Positions 35,330 to 43,850 of a DNA stretch of 64,000 nucleotides are shown here, in pieces. The DNA lies in assembly GCA_020851455.1 (NCBI GenBank), contig JADZCT010000034.1, positions 65,200 to 129,199 of the forward strand. The letters run 5' to 3'. The DNA comes from Gemmatimonadaceae bacterium (GTDB taxonomy: Bacteria > Gemmatimonadota > Gemmatimonadetes > Gemmatimonadales > Gemmatimonadaceae). The notes beneath the pieces are model-generated. The model was not told the origin of the DNA. It made no database searches and saw only the letters and a list, made by a program, of their open reading frames with translations. A program made the position numbers and the translations under genes. The stretch's first letter is position 1. Each line of letters begins with the position of its first letter.

Positions 35330-36135
35330 TGGCAGAGAATCAGGAACAGCCGGGCCAGGCGCCCGATGGGGCGCGTGAGGCGCCGTCCGCGGGCGGCGCG
35401 CGCAGCGGCGGCCCCCGTGGCGGGCGCGGCGGTCCGGGCGGCGGGCGCGGGCGCGGCGGCCCCGGTGGCGGCCGTGGCGGTCCGGGCGGCGGGCGCGGCG
35501 GCCCAGGTGGCGGCCGTGGCGGTCCGGGCGGCGGGCGCGGTGGTCCGGGCGGTGGCCGTGGTGGTCCGGGCGGTGGCCGTGGTGGTCCTGGCGGCGGCCG
35601 TGGCGGGGACCAGCGCGAAGACAGCGGGCTCGTCGAGAACGTGATCGCGATCAATCGCGTTGCGAAGGTCGTCAAGGGCGGCAGGCGCTTCTCGTTCAAT
35701 GCGCTCGTGGCTGTGGGCGACGGGCAGGGCAAGGTCGGCATCGCAACCGGGAAGGCGAACGAGGTGTCAGAGGCGGTGCGTAAGGCCGTGGATGCCGCGC
35801 GCCGCAGGATGGTGGCAATCCCGATGACCGGCGCGACGATCCCGCATGAGGTCGTGGGCTCGCACGGGGCTGGCCGCGTGCTGATGAAGCCGGCGGCGCC
35901 CGGTGCCGGCGTGATCGCCGGCGGCGCGGTGCGCGCGGTGATGGAGTGCGCTGGCATCGCCGACATCCTCACCAAGTCGCTTGGCTCGACGAACCCGCAC
36001 AACATGGTACTTGCGGCGATGCAGGGCCTCACGCACCTCACGACCGTGGAACAGATCGCAAAGGAGCGCGGAGTTGACACGGCAGATGTGCCGTACCGTT
36101 CGCGCGCGAAGGGCAAGGTGACCGCAAATGCCTAG
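35329..36135 (+). CDS. rpsE: 30S ribosomal protein S5 with an RGG-type repeat N-terminus
   Basis: 268 residues against about 165-170. The S5 core starts near residue 97 ([20 protein letters not shown]) and contains [20 protein letters not shown] and the [11 protein letters not shown] segment. Residues 28-93 are a run of Gly, Arg and Pro with eight GGPGGGR units, like the RGG boxes of RNA-binding proteins. S5 helps unwind mRNA at the entry site and sets decoding accuracy. ATG 35329 overlaps the rplR stop by one base; nothing suggests that the repeat is untranslated. Confidence 0.96.
   Translation: MAENQEQPGQAPDGAREAPSAGGARSGGPRGGRGGPGGGRGRGGPGGGRGGPGGGRGGPGGGRGGPGGGRGGPGGGRGGPGGGRGGPGGGRGGDQREDSGLVENVIAINRVAKVVKGGRRFSFNALVAVGDGQGKVGIATGKANEVSEAVRKAVDAARRRMVAIPMTGATIPHEVVGSHGAGRVLMKPAAPGAGVIAGGAVRAVMECAGIADILTKSLGSTNPHNMVLAAMQGLTHLTTVEQIAKERGVDTADVPYRSRAKGKVTANA
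35428..35601 (+). repeat. 21-base tandem repeat in rpsE (GGPGGGR units)
   Basis: Eight copies of a 21-base unit encoding GGPGGGR; the last seven are contiguous. Third-codon positions vary between copies (GGC/GGT, CCG/CCC/CCA/CCT), so the peptide repeat is conserved more strictly than the DNA. Confidence 0.9.
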
Positions 36136-36379
36136 GACATTCGTGTGGCACCGCACCCGCGGGCCGAAGAAGACCGAGCCGAATACCCTCACGCAGGGGA
36201 AGGTGCGCGTCACGCAGGTGAGGTCGGGTATCGGGCACACGGCGCGCATGCGCGCGACGCTCGAAGCGCTCGGCCTGCGCCACCACCAGGCGTCGGTGGT
36301 CCATCAGGATTCGCCCGCGCTGCGGGGCATGATCATGCGCGTTCGTCACCTCGTGAAGGTGACGGCGGCCAAGGAGTAG
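36128..36379 (+). CDS. rpmD: 50S ribosomal protein L30
   Basis: 83 residues, about 20 more than usual. The core is [20 protein letters not shown]...VRHLVKV. The start at ATG 36128 overlaps the end of rpsE by eight bases in another frame; no shorter ATG start exists before the core, but a GTG at 36203 (VRVTQVRS) cannot be excluded. rplO follows after three bases. Confidence 0.9.
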   Translation: MPRTFVWHRTRGPKKTEPNTLTQGKVRVTQVRSGIGHTARMRATLEALGLRHHQASVVHQDSPALRGMIMRVRHLVKVTAAKE

Positions 36380-36382
36380 ACG

Positions 36383-36844
36383 ATGAGCGACAAGATCGGG
36401 CTGCACAATCTGACGCCCAGCCCCGGATCGCACCGGACGCGCAAGCGCGTCGGCCGCGGGCCGGGATCGGGCACGGGCAAGACCGCCGGCAAGGGCCATA
36501 AGGGCATCAAGGCGCGCTCGGGTCACCATGGGCCGGGCGGCAACAAGCCGCACTTCGAGGGCGGCCAGATGCCGATGACACGCCGCATTCCGAAGCGCGG
36601 CTTCACGAACCCGTTCAGGGTCGAGTCGCAGGTGATCGGCCTTGACGACCTGGCGAAGCTGCCGAAGGGCGCGGACGTGACGCGCGAGGCGCTCGCAGAG
36701 GCTGGGCTCATCAGGTCGTCGAAGGGTCCGGCCAAGCTGCTCGCCAACGGCGAGGTGACGGCCGCCTTCAAGCTGAAGGGCATCAAGGTCAGTGCGGCGG
36801 CGCGCGACAAGATTGTCGCGGCCGGCGGCACGGTCGAGGAGTAA
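36383..36844 (+). CDS. rplO: 50S ribosomal protein L15
   Basis: 153 residues. [20 protein letters not shown] at the start, [20 protein letters not shown] in the middle. It is a late assembly protein that spans 23S domains. It precedes secY, as in nearly all bacteria. Confidence 0.98.
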   Translation: MSDKIGLHNLTPSPGSHRTRKRVGRGPGSGTGKTAGKGHKGIKARSGHHGPGGNKPHFEGGQMPMTRRIPKRGFTNPFRVESQVIGLDDLAKLPKGADVTREALAEAGLIRSSKGPAKLLANGEVTAAFKLKGIKVSAAARDKIVAAGGTVEE

Positions 36845-36853
36845 CGGACTACC

Positions 36854-38179
36854 ATGGCCCAGGCCAACCCGACCCAGGCGCTCGCGAACATCTATCGCAC
36901 GCCGGAGCTCTGGGAAAAGATCGTCTTCACCGCGCTTTGCCTGCTGATCTACCGCGTCGGCTCGTTCGTCGCGGTGCCGGGCGTGAATGTCCAGGCGATG
37001 CTGGACTTCTTCCAGAGCCAGCAGGGCGGCGGCCTTCTGGGGCTGTACGACCTCTTCGTGGGCGGCAACCTCTCGCGATCCACGGTGTTCGCCTTGGGCA
37101 TCATGCCCTACATCTCGGCGAGCATCTTCGCGCAGATCGCCGGTGCGGTGATTCCGCAGATCGAGAAGCTCCAGAAGGATGAGGAGGGGCGCAAGAAGGT
37201 CACCCAGTGGACGCGCTACGCCACGGTTGCCCTCGCGTTGGTGCAGGCGTGGGGCTACGCGCTCTTCACCGAGAGCGTGCAGGGCGCGGTTGCCGAAGGC
37301 GGGTTCGGATTCCGCCTCCAGATGGCGATCTTCCTGACCACCGGCGCCGTCTTCGTCATGTGGCTGGGCGAGCAGATCACGGAGCGCGGGCTGGGCAACG
37401 GCGCTTCGCTGATGATCTTCTTCTCGATCGTCGAGCGGTTCTTCCCGGCCATGTGGGCCACCCTCCAGCTTGTCGCGACGCAAGGGATCAACATCCTCTC
37501 GCTGCTCGTGCTGATCGCCGTGATGGCGGGTGTGGTTGCGGGCGTGGTGGTAATCACGATCGCGGCCAGGCGCATCGCCATCCAGATCCCGCAGCGGGCA
37601 ATGGGGCGGGGGCGCATGCGTGAGGCCTCGAAGAACTTCATCCCGCTGCGGATCAACGCCGCGGGCGTGATGCCCATCATCTTCGCTCAGTCGCTCATCA
37701 TCGTGCCGGGCGCGCTCGCGACCTTCTCCGGCAGCGAGCGGCTGCGGGACTTCGCCGACTACTTCCAGCCGGGCACGTGGCTCTACTTCGTGCTGTCGGC
37801 TGTCCTGATCATCGTCTTCACGTACTTCTACACGGCCATCGTGTTCAATCCGGTGGACCTGGCTGAGAACCTGAAGAAGCAGGGCGGCTTCATCCCGGGA
37901 GTGAAGCCGGGCGCGAAGACCGCTGAGTACATTGACCACGTGGTGAGCCGGATAACGTTCCCGGGCGCGATCTTCCTCACGATCATAGCGCTGCTGCCGA
38001 TCTGGATCGCCGATTTCGTGAACGTCACGTTCAACTTTGGCGGCACGTCGCTGCTGATCGTCGTTGGCGTGGCGCTCGATACGCTTGCCCAGATGAACCA
38101 GCACCTGCTGCTGCGCAAGTACGACTCCTTCATGAAGAAGGGGCGCGTCCGGTTCCGCGGCAGCAGCATGACGACCTGA
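36854..38179 (+). CDS. secY: SecY, pore subunit of the SecYEG translocase
   Basis: 441 residues, ten membrane helices. The plug and pore region (LYDLFVGGNLSRSTVFALGI, MPYISASIFAQI), GERGLGNG-type loop (TERGLGNGASLMIF) and the cytoplasmic IQIPQRAMGR region are intact. It is the channel for Sec-exported proteins and so feeds the type II secretion system encoded at 49-59 kb. Begins nine bases after the rplO stop. Confidence 0.98.
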   Translation: MAQANPTQALANIYRTPELWEKIVFTALCLLIYRVGSFVAVPGVNVQAMLDFFQSQQGGGLLGLYDLFVGGNLSRSTVFALGIMPYISASIFAQIAGAVIPQIEKLQKDEEGRKKVTQWTRYATVALALVQAWGYALFTESVQGAVAEGGFGFRLQMAIFLTTGAVFVMWLGEQITERGLGNGASLMIFFSIVERFFPAMWATLQLVATQGINILSLLVLIAVMAGVVAGVVVITIAARRIAIQIPQRAMGRGRMREASKNFIPLRINAAGVMPIIFAQSLIIVPGALATFSGSERLRDFADYFQPGTWLYFVLSAVLIIVFTYFYTAIVFNPVDLAENLKKQGGFIPGVKPGAKTAEYIDHVVSRITFPGAIFLTIIALLPIWIADFVNVTFNFGGTSLLIVVGVALDTLAQMNQHLLLRKYDSFMKKGRVRFRGSSMTT

Positions 38180-38189
38180 GGCGCCGGTC

Positions 38190-38840
38190 ATGATCGTGGT
38201 GCTGTTGGGGCCGCCGGGCTGCGGGAAGGGAACGCAGGGCGAGCGGCTTGCCGCGGCGCTGGGCGTCCCGAAGATCTCGACTGGCGACGTCATCCGCGCC
38301 GCAATCAAGGCGGAGACGCCGCTGGGCCTCGAGGCCAGGGCGTACTACGACCGCGGCGACCTGGTGCCGGATCCGCTCATCCTCGGCATCATGCGCGAAG
38401 CGCTGGCGGCGCCGGAGCAGGCACGCGGTGTCATCCTCGACGGCGTCGTCCGCACGGTGCCGCAGGCCGAAGGGCTCGCGAAGGTGCTCGAAGGCCTCGC
38501 GCGACCGCTCGACCTCGTGCTGCTCTTCGAGATCGCCGACGAAGAACTCGTGAAGCGGCTGTCGGGCCGCACCGTCTGCAGCGCATGCGGCACGCCCGCC
38601 ACGGGCCGCGCGCCGGGCGAGCTGCACGCGGAGTGCAAGGCCAGCCCCAAGGGCCACTTCGTGCGGCGCAAGGACGACGAACCGGACGCGATCCGCAACC
38701 GCCTCGAGGTGTACGAGCAGCAGACCGCGCCCGTGATCGCGTGGTACCGCGCGCACGGCGATCGGCTCACGGCGATTGACGCGACCGGCACGATGGACGT
38801 CATCGAGGCGCGGGTGCGCCGGGCGGCGGGCATCGGCTGA
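38190..38840 (+). CDS. adk: Adenylate kinase, long form with Cys-containing LID
   Basis: 216 residues; balances AMP, ADP and ATP. P-loop GPPGCGKGTQ (residues 7-16), AMP-site STGDVIRAA and the LID domain RTVCSACGT...HAECKAS. Three Cys are present where zinc-binding forms have four (CxxC and CxxC), so metal binding may use another ligand. The usual DGFPRT motif reads DGVVRT. The end overlaps the map start (TGATG). Confidence 0.93.
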   Translation: MIVVLLGPPGCGKGTQGERLAAALGVPKISTGDVIRAAIKAETPLGLEARAYYDRGDLVPDPLILGIMREALAAPEQARGVILDGVVRTVPQAEGLAKVLEGLARPLDLVLLFEIADEELVKRLSGRTVCSACGTPATGRAPGELHAECKASPKGHFVRRKDDEPDAIRNRLEVYEQQTAPVIAWYRAHGDRLTAIDATGTMDVIEARVRRAAGIG

Positions 38841-39595
38841 TGCTGCAACTGAAGTCGCCGCGCGAGATCGAGACGATGGCCGAGGGTGGCGCCATCCTCG
38901 CCAGGACACACATCGAAATGCGGCGCGCGATCAGGCCAGGCATCTCGACGGCAGAGCTCGACCGCCTCGCCGAGGAGTTCATACGGTCGCACGCTGGCGC
39001 GACGCCGAGCTTCAAGGGGCTCTATGGCTTTCCGGCTACGATCTGCGCCAGCGTGAACGAGGAGATCGTACACGGGATTCCATCATCGCGTCGGGTGCTG
39101 CGCGAGGGTGACATCATCTCGGTGGACATCGGCGTTTTCTACGGCGGCCTTCACACCGACTCGGCCTGGACCTACGCCGTCGGCGAGACCGACGCCGAGA
39201 CGCGGCACCTCATGGACGTCACGGAGTCGTCGCTCTACGCGGGGATCGAGCAGGCGCGCGTGGGCAACCACGTTGGCGACATCGGCGCCGCCGTCGAGGC
39301 GCGGGTCAGGCGGGGTGGGCTGGTGGTGGTGCGCGATCTCGTGGGCCACGGAGTGGGCCACTCGATGCACGAAGAGCCGCAGGTGCCGAACCACGGCAAG
39401 CCCAGGCGCGGGCCGCGGCTCGCGGCGGGGCTTACTATCGCAATCGAGCCGATGGTGAACGTGGGAACCGCCGAGACGCGCACGCTTTCCGACAAGTGGA
39501 CGGTCGTGACCGCCGACGGCAAGCGGAGCGCGCACTTCGAGCATACGGTGGCCGTGACTGAGCACGGCCCCCGGATCCTCACGAAGGTCGCCTAG
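38840..39595 (+). CDS. map: Methionine aminopeptidase, type I
   Basis: 251 residues. Removes the initiator Met from new proteins. The metal ligands are recognisable in the segments VDIGVFYGGLHTDSAWTY (two Asp), GHGVGHSMHEEP (His), IAIEPMVN (Glu) and FEHTVAVTE (Glu). It starts on the adk stop. The infA-rpmJ-rpsM genes that usually follow are absent; instead map meets ftcD tail to tail, sharing a CTAG in which both stop codons overlap. Confidence 0.97.
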   Translation: MLQLKSPREIETMAEGGAILARTHIEMRRAIRPGISTAELDRLAEEFIRSHAGATPSFKGLYGFPATICASVNEEIVHGIPSSRRVLREGDIISVDIGVFYGGLHTDSAWTYAVGETDAETRHLMDVTESSLYAGIEQARVGNHVGDIGAAVEARVRRGGLVVVRDLVGHGVGHSMHEEPQVPNHGKPRRGPRLAAGLTIAIEPMVNVGTAETRTLSDKWTVVTADGKRSAHFEHTVAVTEHGPRILTKVA

Positions 39596-41136
39596 GCCAG
39601 CTGCTTGTCAACGGCGGCGATGGCGCGCGCCACCGCCCCGGCCGCCTGCGCAACCAGCTTGTCGGCGGCCTCGACCAGCGGCGCCCCCGCGGCACGGTCG
39701 GGCATGGACGTGACGTTGATCCGCACGTTGTAGGCCGCACCGCGGCAGCCGGCGTCGGCAAAGAGCGCAGCAACGCCGGCGTCGCTTACCGCGTTCACGT
39801 TACCCTTCGTGGCGCACGCGGCCGCGAGTTCCGCCACCTCCGCGCACGCGCGCACCGTTTCGAGGGGCGTCTCGGCGGCCTTTATGAGCGCAGCCTGGAT
39901 CGCCTTGTCGCGCAGCGCCACTTCGTCGGGCGATGCCTTGGGCAGCCTGTACGCCGCGCTGACTCCCGCATACGAGTCGGCGTCGGCCTGCACCAGCGCC
40001 GACAGCTTCCGGCCGAGCGCCTCGGCCTCGGCGCCGATCGCGCGCATCTCTTCGTCAACGGCTGCGTACTTCTTGCGCCCCGCAGTCAGGCCGGCCACCA
40101 TCTGTGCCAAGGCCGCGCCCAGCACGCCCACGTGCGCCGCGACGCTGCCGCCGCCCGGAACCGGGGCGCTGGAAGCAACCGAGGCCACGAACTCGTCGAG
40201 CGATCCCGTACCCAGCGCCGCGGTGCCGCTCTGTGACATCGCCGAGCGTACCTTGTGCTCGAGGAGCATCGCGTTGCTGAAGCCGCGAAGCTGGATGTGG
40301 TGCGCGGCGGTGTCGAAGAGCGCGCCCTCGGGGACGAGGCCCACTATCTCGCTCCAGGTGGGGCTCACGCCGCGTGCCTCAGCCTCCTTCTTCACCTCGT
40401 CGTAAGCGCGCCAGATCGGCGTGATGGCTGTGTCGGTGAGGTTCATCGAGACCTGGGCCTGGCCGTCAACCTCGAGGCCCAGACCCTTCACGCACGGCAG
40501 CCCGCCTCCGGATGCACGAACCTTCTTGGCGACTTCCTTCGCGACCGCGAGGTTGGACGCCGGGCCAAGGTACACGTTGTATGCGACGAGGAAGGGGCGC
40601 GCGCCGATGACCGTCGCGCCCGCGCTCTCGTGGATTGCGTTGGGGCCGAAGTCGGGGACGCGGGCTGGGTTCGTGCCGATCTCCTCGCGCGCCTTCTCGA
40701 ACTCGCCGCGCCGGATGTCGGCGAGGTTCACGCGGTCGGGCCGCGTGGCCGCCTTTTCGTAAAGGAACACCGGGATGCCGAGTTCCTTCCCAACGCGCTC
40801 GCCCAGCGCGCGCGCCAGCGCGACGCAGTCGTCCATCGTAGCGCCCTCGAGCGGGATGAACGGGCAGACGTCGGTGGCGCCGATGCGCGGGTGCTCGCCC
40901 TTGTGGTGCCTGAGGTCAATCAGGTCGCGCGCCCTGGCGATGCCGCGGAAGGCCGCCTCGACCGCCGACTCGACCGGCGCAACGAAGGTCACCACGGTGC
41001 GGTTGTGCGATGCGTCGCTCGATGCGTCGAGGAGCACGGCGCCGTTTGCGGAGGCAATCGCGGCGGTAATGGCTGAAATGACTTCGGGACGCCGTCCCTC
41101 GGAGAAGTTCGGAACGCACTCGACCAGGCGTGGCAC
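39592..41136 (-). CDS. ftcD: Formiminotransferase-cyclodeaminase fusion
   Basis: 514 residues joining two enzymes. The N-terminal formiminotransferase (about 1-300) starts LVECVPNFSEGRR and has the active-site HKGEHPRIGATDV; the C-terminal cyclodeaminase (about 315-514) has VASSAPVPGGGSVAAHVGVL and FADAGCRGAAYNVRIN. Together they move a formimino group from formiminoglutamate (histidine breakdown) to tetrahydrofolate and release ammonia. No other hut genes are near. Start is GTG 41136. suhB lies 33 bases upstream in the same direction. Confidence 0.95.
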   Translation of the reverse strand: MPRLVECVPNFSEGRRPEVISAITAAIASANGAVLLDASSDASHNRTVVTFVAPVESAVEAAFRGIARARDLIDLRHHKGEHPRIGATDVCPFIPLEGATMDDCVALARALGERVGKELGIPVFLYEKAATRPDRVNLADIRRGEFEKAREEIGTNPARVPDFGPNAIHESAGATVIGARPFLVAYNVYLGPASNLAVAKEVAKKVRASGGGLPCVKGLGLEVDGQAQVSMNLTDTAITPIWRAYDEVKKEAEARGVSPTWSEIVGLVPEGALFDTAAHHIQLRGFSNAMLLEHKVRSAMSQSGTAALGTGSLDEFVASVASSAPVPGGGSVAAHVGVLGAALAQMVAGLTAGRKKYAAVDEEMRAIGAEAEALGRKLSALVQADADSYAGVSAAYRLPKASPDEVALRDKAIQAALIKAAETPLETVRACAEVAELAAACATKGNVNAVSDAGVAALFADAGCRGAAYNVRINVTSMPDRAAGAPLVEAADKLVAQAAGAVARAIAAVDKQLA

Positions 41137-41169
41137 GATGGTAACGGGGGTGGGAGGTTGCGGGTGGGT

Positions 41170-42006
41170 TCAGTGGCCGCGGACCTGGTCCATGAGCCAC
41201 TGGTGGATTGCGGGATTGCCGGCGACGATGCCGGTGTGCTTCACTTCGCACGGCGCGCCTGCGAGGTCGGTGGCGACGCCCCCGGCCTCGCGCACGAGCA
41301 GAATGCCCGCGGCGATGTCCCACGGAGAGAGGGCGGCTTCCCAGAACGCCTCGAACCTGCCCGCCGCGACGGAGGCAAGGTCGAGCGCGGCGGCGCCAGC
41401 GCGCCTTACGCCCGCCGCGCCCGCCATTACGCGCGCGAGCCCGGTGAGGTACGGCTCGATCTGCTCGGCGCGCGTGAACGGAAAGCCCGTGCCCACGAGG
41501 GCGCGTTCGGGATCTTCTACCGAGGCGACGCGGATCTGCTTCCCGTTTGAGAAAGCGCCTCCGCCGCGCGTCGCGGTGAAGACCTCGCCCAAGGCGACGT
41601 CAATCACCACGCCGGCCACGAGCCCCGCGCTGTCGAGCACGCCGATGGACACCGCGTACTCCGGGTAGCCGTGGAGGAAGTTCGTGGTGCCGTCGAGCGG
41701 GTCAACGACGAACCTGATGGTATCCTGCGCGCCAGCGCCGGTTGGGGCGTGCACACTGGCTGCCACCGCGCCACGTTCTTCGGCCAGGATTGATGCGCCC
41801 GGCGCCCTGGCCTGGATCACCTCGATGATTGCAGCCTCGGAGGCGAGGTCAACCTCGCTCACGAAGTCGGCTCGTTTCTTGGTGTGCCAGACGAGCGTCT
41901 GGGCGCGCGGCGCCGCGGCCGCGACGACGGCAGCGCCGGCACGCGCCGCATCGAGCGCGACTTCCAGCAGCGCGGATGGCGCGAGAGCGTCGTTTGATTG
42001 GCCCAT
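41170..42006 (-). CDS. suhB: Inositol monophosphatase family protein (SuhB-like)
   Basis: 278 residues. Metal-binding motifs are in order: EE (LAEERG, about residue 78), DPLDGTTNF (about 103-111) and the C-terminal WDIAAGILLVREAGG. The family dephosphorylates inositol 1-phosphate; SuhB also joins ribosomal antitermination complexes in enterobacteria, which would fit the neighbourhood but is not shown. The start codon is only 22 bases from that of trpS on the other strand and has a -10-like TAGGGT six bases upstream. Confidence 0.88.
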   Translation of the reverse strand: MGQSNDALAPSALLEVALDAARAGAAVVAAAAPRAQTLVWHTKKRADFVSEVDLASEAAIIEVIQARAPGASILAEERGAVAASVHAPTGAGAQDTIRFVVDPLDGTTNFLHGYPEYAVSIGVLDSAGLVAGVVIDVALGEVFTATRGGGAFSNGKQIRVASVEDPERALVGTGFPFTRAEQIEPYLTGLARVMAGAAGVRRAGAAALDLASVAAGRFEAFWEAALSPWDIAAGILLVREAGGVATDLAGAPCEVKHTGIVAGNPAIHQWLMDQVRGH

Positions 42007-42022
42007 GGTACAACCCTAAGTT
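41994..42022 (+). promoter_or_regulatory. trpS promoter with leaderless spacing
   Basis: TTGATT (41994-41999), 17 bases, TAAGTT (42017-42022), then six bases to ATG 42029. The transcript should start at or within a base or two of the start codon. The -35 box lies inside the suhB coding region. Confidence 0.65.
42013..42018 (-). promoter_or_regulatory. suhB -10-like box, overlapping the trpS -10
   Basis: On the minus strand TAGGGT (42018-42013) ends six bases before the suhB ATG. It shares two bases with the trpS -10 box, so both promoters cannot easily be occupied at once. No -35 box is seen. Confidence 0.45.
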
Positions 42023-42028
42023 TAACGA

Positions 42029-43021
42029 ATGTCCCGGATCTTCAGCGGTATTCAGCCCTCTGGCGAGTTGCACGTCGGCAACTACCTCGGCGCGGTCAGG
42101 AACTGGGTTTCGCTGCAGGGCGAGTACGAGGCCTTCTTCTGCGTTGTCAACTACCACGCGATCACGCTCCCGTACGCCGCAGCCGACCTGCGCCTGCGAA
42201 CGCGCGAGATGGCAATCGGGCTCCTGGCGGCGGGAGTTGACCCCGACCGGTGCACGCTCTTCGTGCAGTCGCAGGTGCCCGAGCACGCTGAGCTTGCCTG
42301 GATCTTCAACACACTGACGCCGCTGGGCGAGTTGGAGCGGCAGACGCAGTTCAAGGAGAAGTCGGCGCGGCAGGAGCAGGTGATGGCGGGGCTGCTCAAC
42401 TATCCCGTTCTCCAGGCGGCCGACATCCTGCTCTACCTTGCCGACCTCGTGCCAGTCGGTGAGGACCAGATCCAGCACCTCGAGCTGTCGCGCGTGATTG
42501 CGCGCAACTGGAACTCCCGCTTTTCGCCCGACGAGCCATTCTTTCCGGAACCCAAGCCCAGGCTCACACCCACGCGGCGTCTCGTGGGGCTGGATGGCAA
42601 GGGGAAGATGTCGAAGTCCATCGGGAACACGATCGGGATCATGGAGTCGCCAGACGAGATCTGGGGCAAGCTGCGCACGGCTATTACCGACCCGGCGCGC
42701 AAGACGAAGAACGATCCTGGCGAACCCGACGATTGTCCGGTGATCTATCCACTCCACCGCGCGTTCTCGCCGCCGGAAACGGTCAAGCTGGTGGAGGAGA
42801 ACTGCCGCGGGGCGAAGTGGGGGTGCGTCGAGTGCAAGCGGGTACTGCACGAGAACATGATGGCGGAACTTGCGCCGGTAAGGGAACGCGCCGCGGAACT
42901 CGATGCGAATGACGCCAAGGTGACGCAGATACTGGACGCCGGCGCGGAGAAGGCGCGGGCCGTGTCGAGCCGCACGATCGCCGAAGTGAAGGAGCGGATG
43001 GGGCTGCCACTGGCGAGGTGA
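42029..43021 (+). CDS. trpS: Tryptophanyl-tRNA synthetase
   Basis: 330 residues. Class I motif HVGN (15-18) in SGIQPSGELHVGNYLGA and KMSKS (193-197). The segment GEDQIQHLELSRVIARNWN is the conserved tryptophan/AMP pocket. The message is probably leaderless. Its stop is three bases before the next gene. Confidence 0.97.
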   Translation: MSRIFSGIQPSGELHVGNYLGAVRNWVSLQGEYEAFFCVVNYHAITLPYAAADLRLRTREMAIGLLAAGVDPDRCTLFVQSQVPEHAELAWIFNTLTPLGELERQTQFKEKSARQEQVMAGLLNYPVLQAADILLYLADLVPVGEDQIQHLELSRVIARNWNSRFSPDEPFFPEPKPRLTPTRRLVGLDGKGKMSKSIGNTIGIMESPDEIWGKLRTAITDPARKTKNDPGEPDDCPVIYPLHRAFSPPETVKLVEENCRGAKWGCVECKRVLHENMMAELAPVRERAAELDANDAKVTQILDAGAEKARAVSSRTIAEVKERMGLPLAR

Positions 43022-43024
43022 TGA

Positions 43025-43720
43025 ATGGAGCCATTGCCGCAGGGGACGTTCATGGACACCGTGGAGTTCGTCACGCGGGCGAACCTTGGCATGAAGCTGC
43101 TCGTCGCGATCGTCGCCGGTGGCGCGATCGGGTTCGAACGGCAGCTCTCCGGCAAGCCGGCCGGGCTGCGCACCAACATCCTCATCTGCGTCGGGTCGGC
43201 GCTGCTGATGGATATTTCCATTCGGATAGGCGGCGTTTGGGGCGGCGCCATGGTGGGCGATCCGGCCCGGCTCGCGGCGCAGGTCGTCACGGGGATCGGC
43301 TTCCTCGGCGCGGGAACGATCATGCAGGGGAGCGGCGTCATTACGGGGCTCACGACGGCCGCCACCATCTGGACCGTGGCGGCAATCGGCCTCGCGGTGG
43401 GCGCGGGTTATGTATTCGATGCGCTGCTTGCCACGCTGATGGTAATGCTCGTGCTGGCGGGGCTTGGCGGGATCGAGCACAAACTCCTCCGGGCCCAGCG
43501 CGTAGCGAGCGTGACCATACGGACCAGGCCGGAAGTGACCCTGGAGTGGCTGCAGGCGCAGCTCGCCATGGAGGGGCTCCGTGTGCTGGAATCGCGGGTG
43601 TTCGACCATGCCAGGGACCGGGTGTTCGAGCTGCGGCTGCGCGGCCCCTCGCGTCAGTTCGATATCGCGAAGGCCGAACTCGCTACGCACGCGCGGGTCA
43701 GCAACGTATTCTTCGACTGA
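43025..43720 (+). CDS. MgtC/SapB family membrane protein
   Basis: 231 residues. The N-terminal part has four or five membrane helices with the family signature (AGGAIGFERQLSGKPAGLRT, GIGFLGAGTIMQ, GLTTAATIW); the C-terminal 75 residues form a soluble ACT-like domain. MgtC proteins help growth in low magnesium or in host cells, partly by controlling the F-type ATP synthase; the role here is unknown. ATG 43025 or 43052 may be the start. A 130-base gap without a gene follows. Confidence 0.87.
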   Translation: MEPLPQGTFMDTVEFVTRANLGMKLLVAIVAGGAIGFERQLSGKPAGLRTNILICVGSALLMDISIRIGGVWGGAMVGDPARLAAQVVTGIGFLGAGTIMQGSGVITGLTTAATIWTVAAIGLAVGAGYVFDALLATLMVMLVLAGLGGIEHKLLRAQRVASVTIRTRPEVTLEWLQAQLAMEGLRVLESRVFDHARDRVFELRLRGPSRQFDIAKAELATHARVSNVFFD

Positions 43721-43850
43721 CCCGCGTCCGTGAGGGCCGAGGCGCCGGGCCCGGAGCGCGGAACCGCCGCCGACGGGCTGCTGGCGGTCGGCGCCGCGGT
43801 GTGCGAGCTTCCGGAAGCGCCTCCGGGACATACCGACCAAGCGATAATCA

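Noticed and set aside
35428-35601. Possible CRISPR or intergenic satellite
   Set aside because: The repeat is in frame within rpsE, has no spacers and encodes a regular GGPGGGR peptide.
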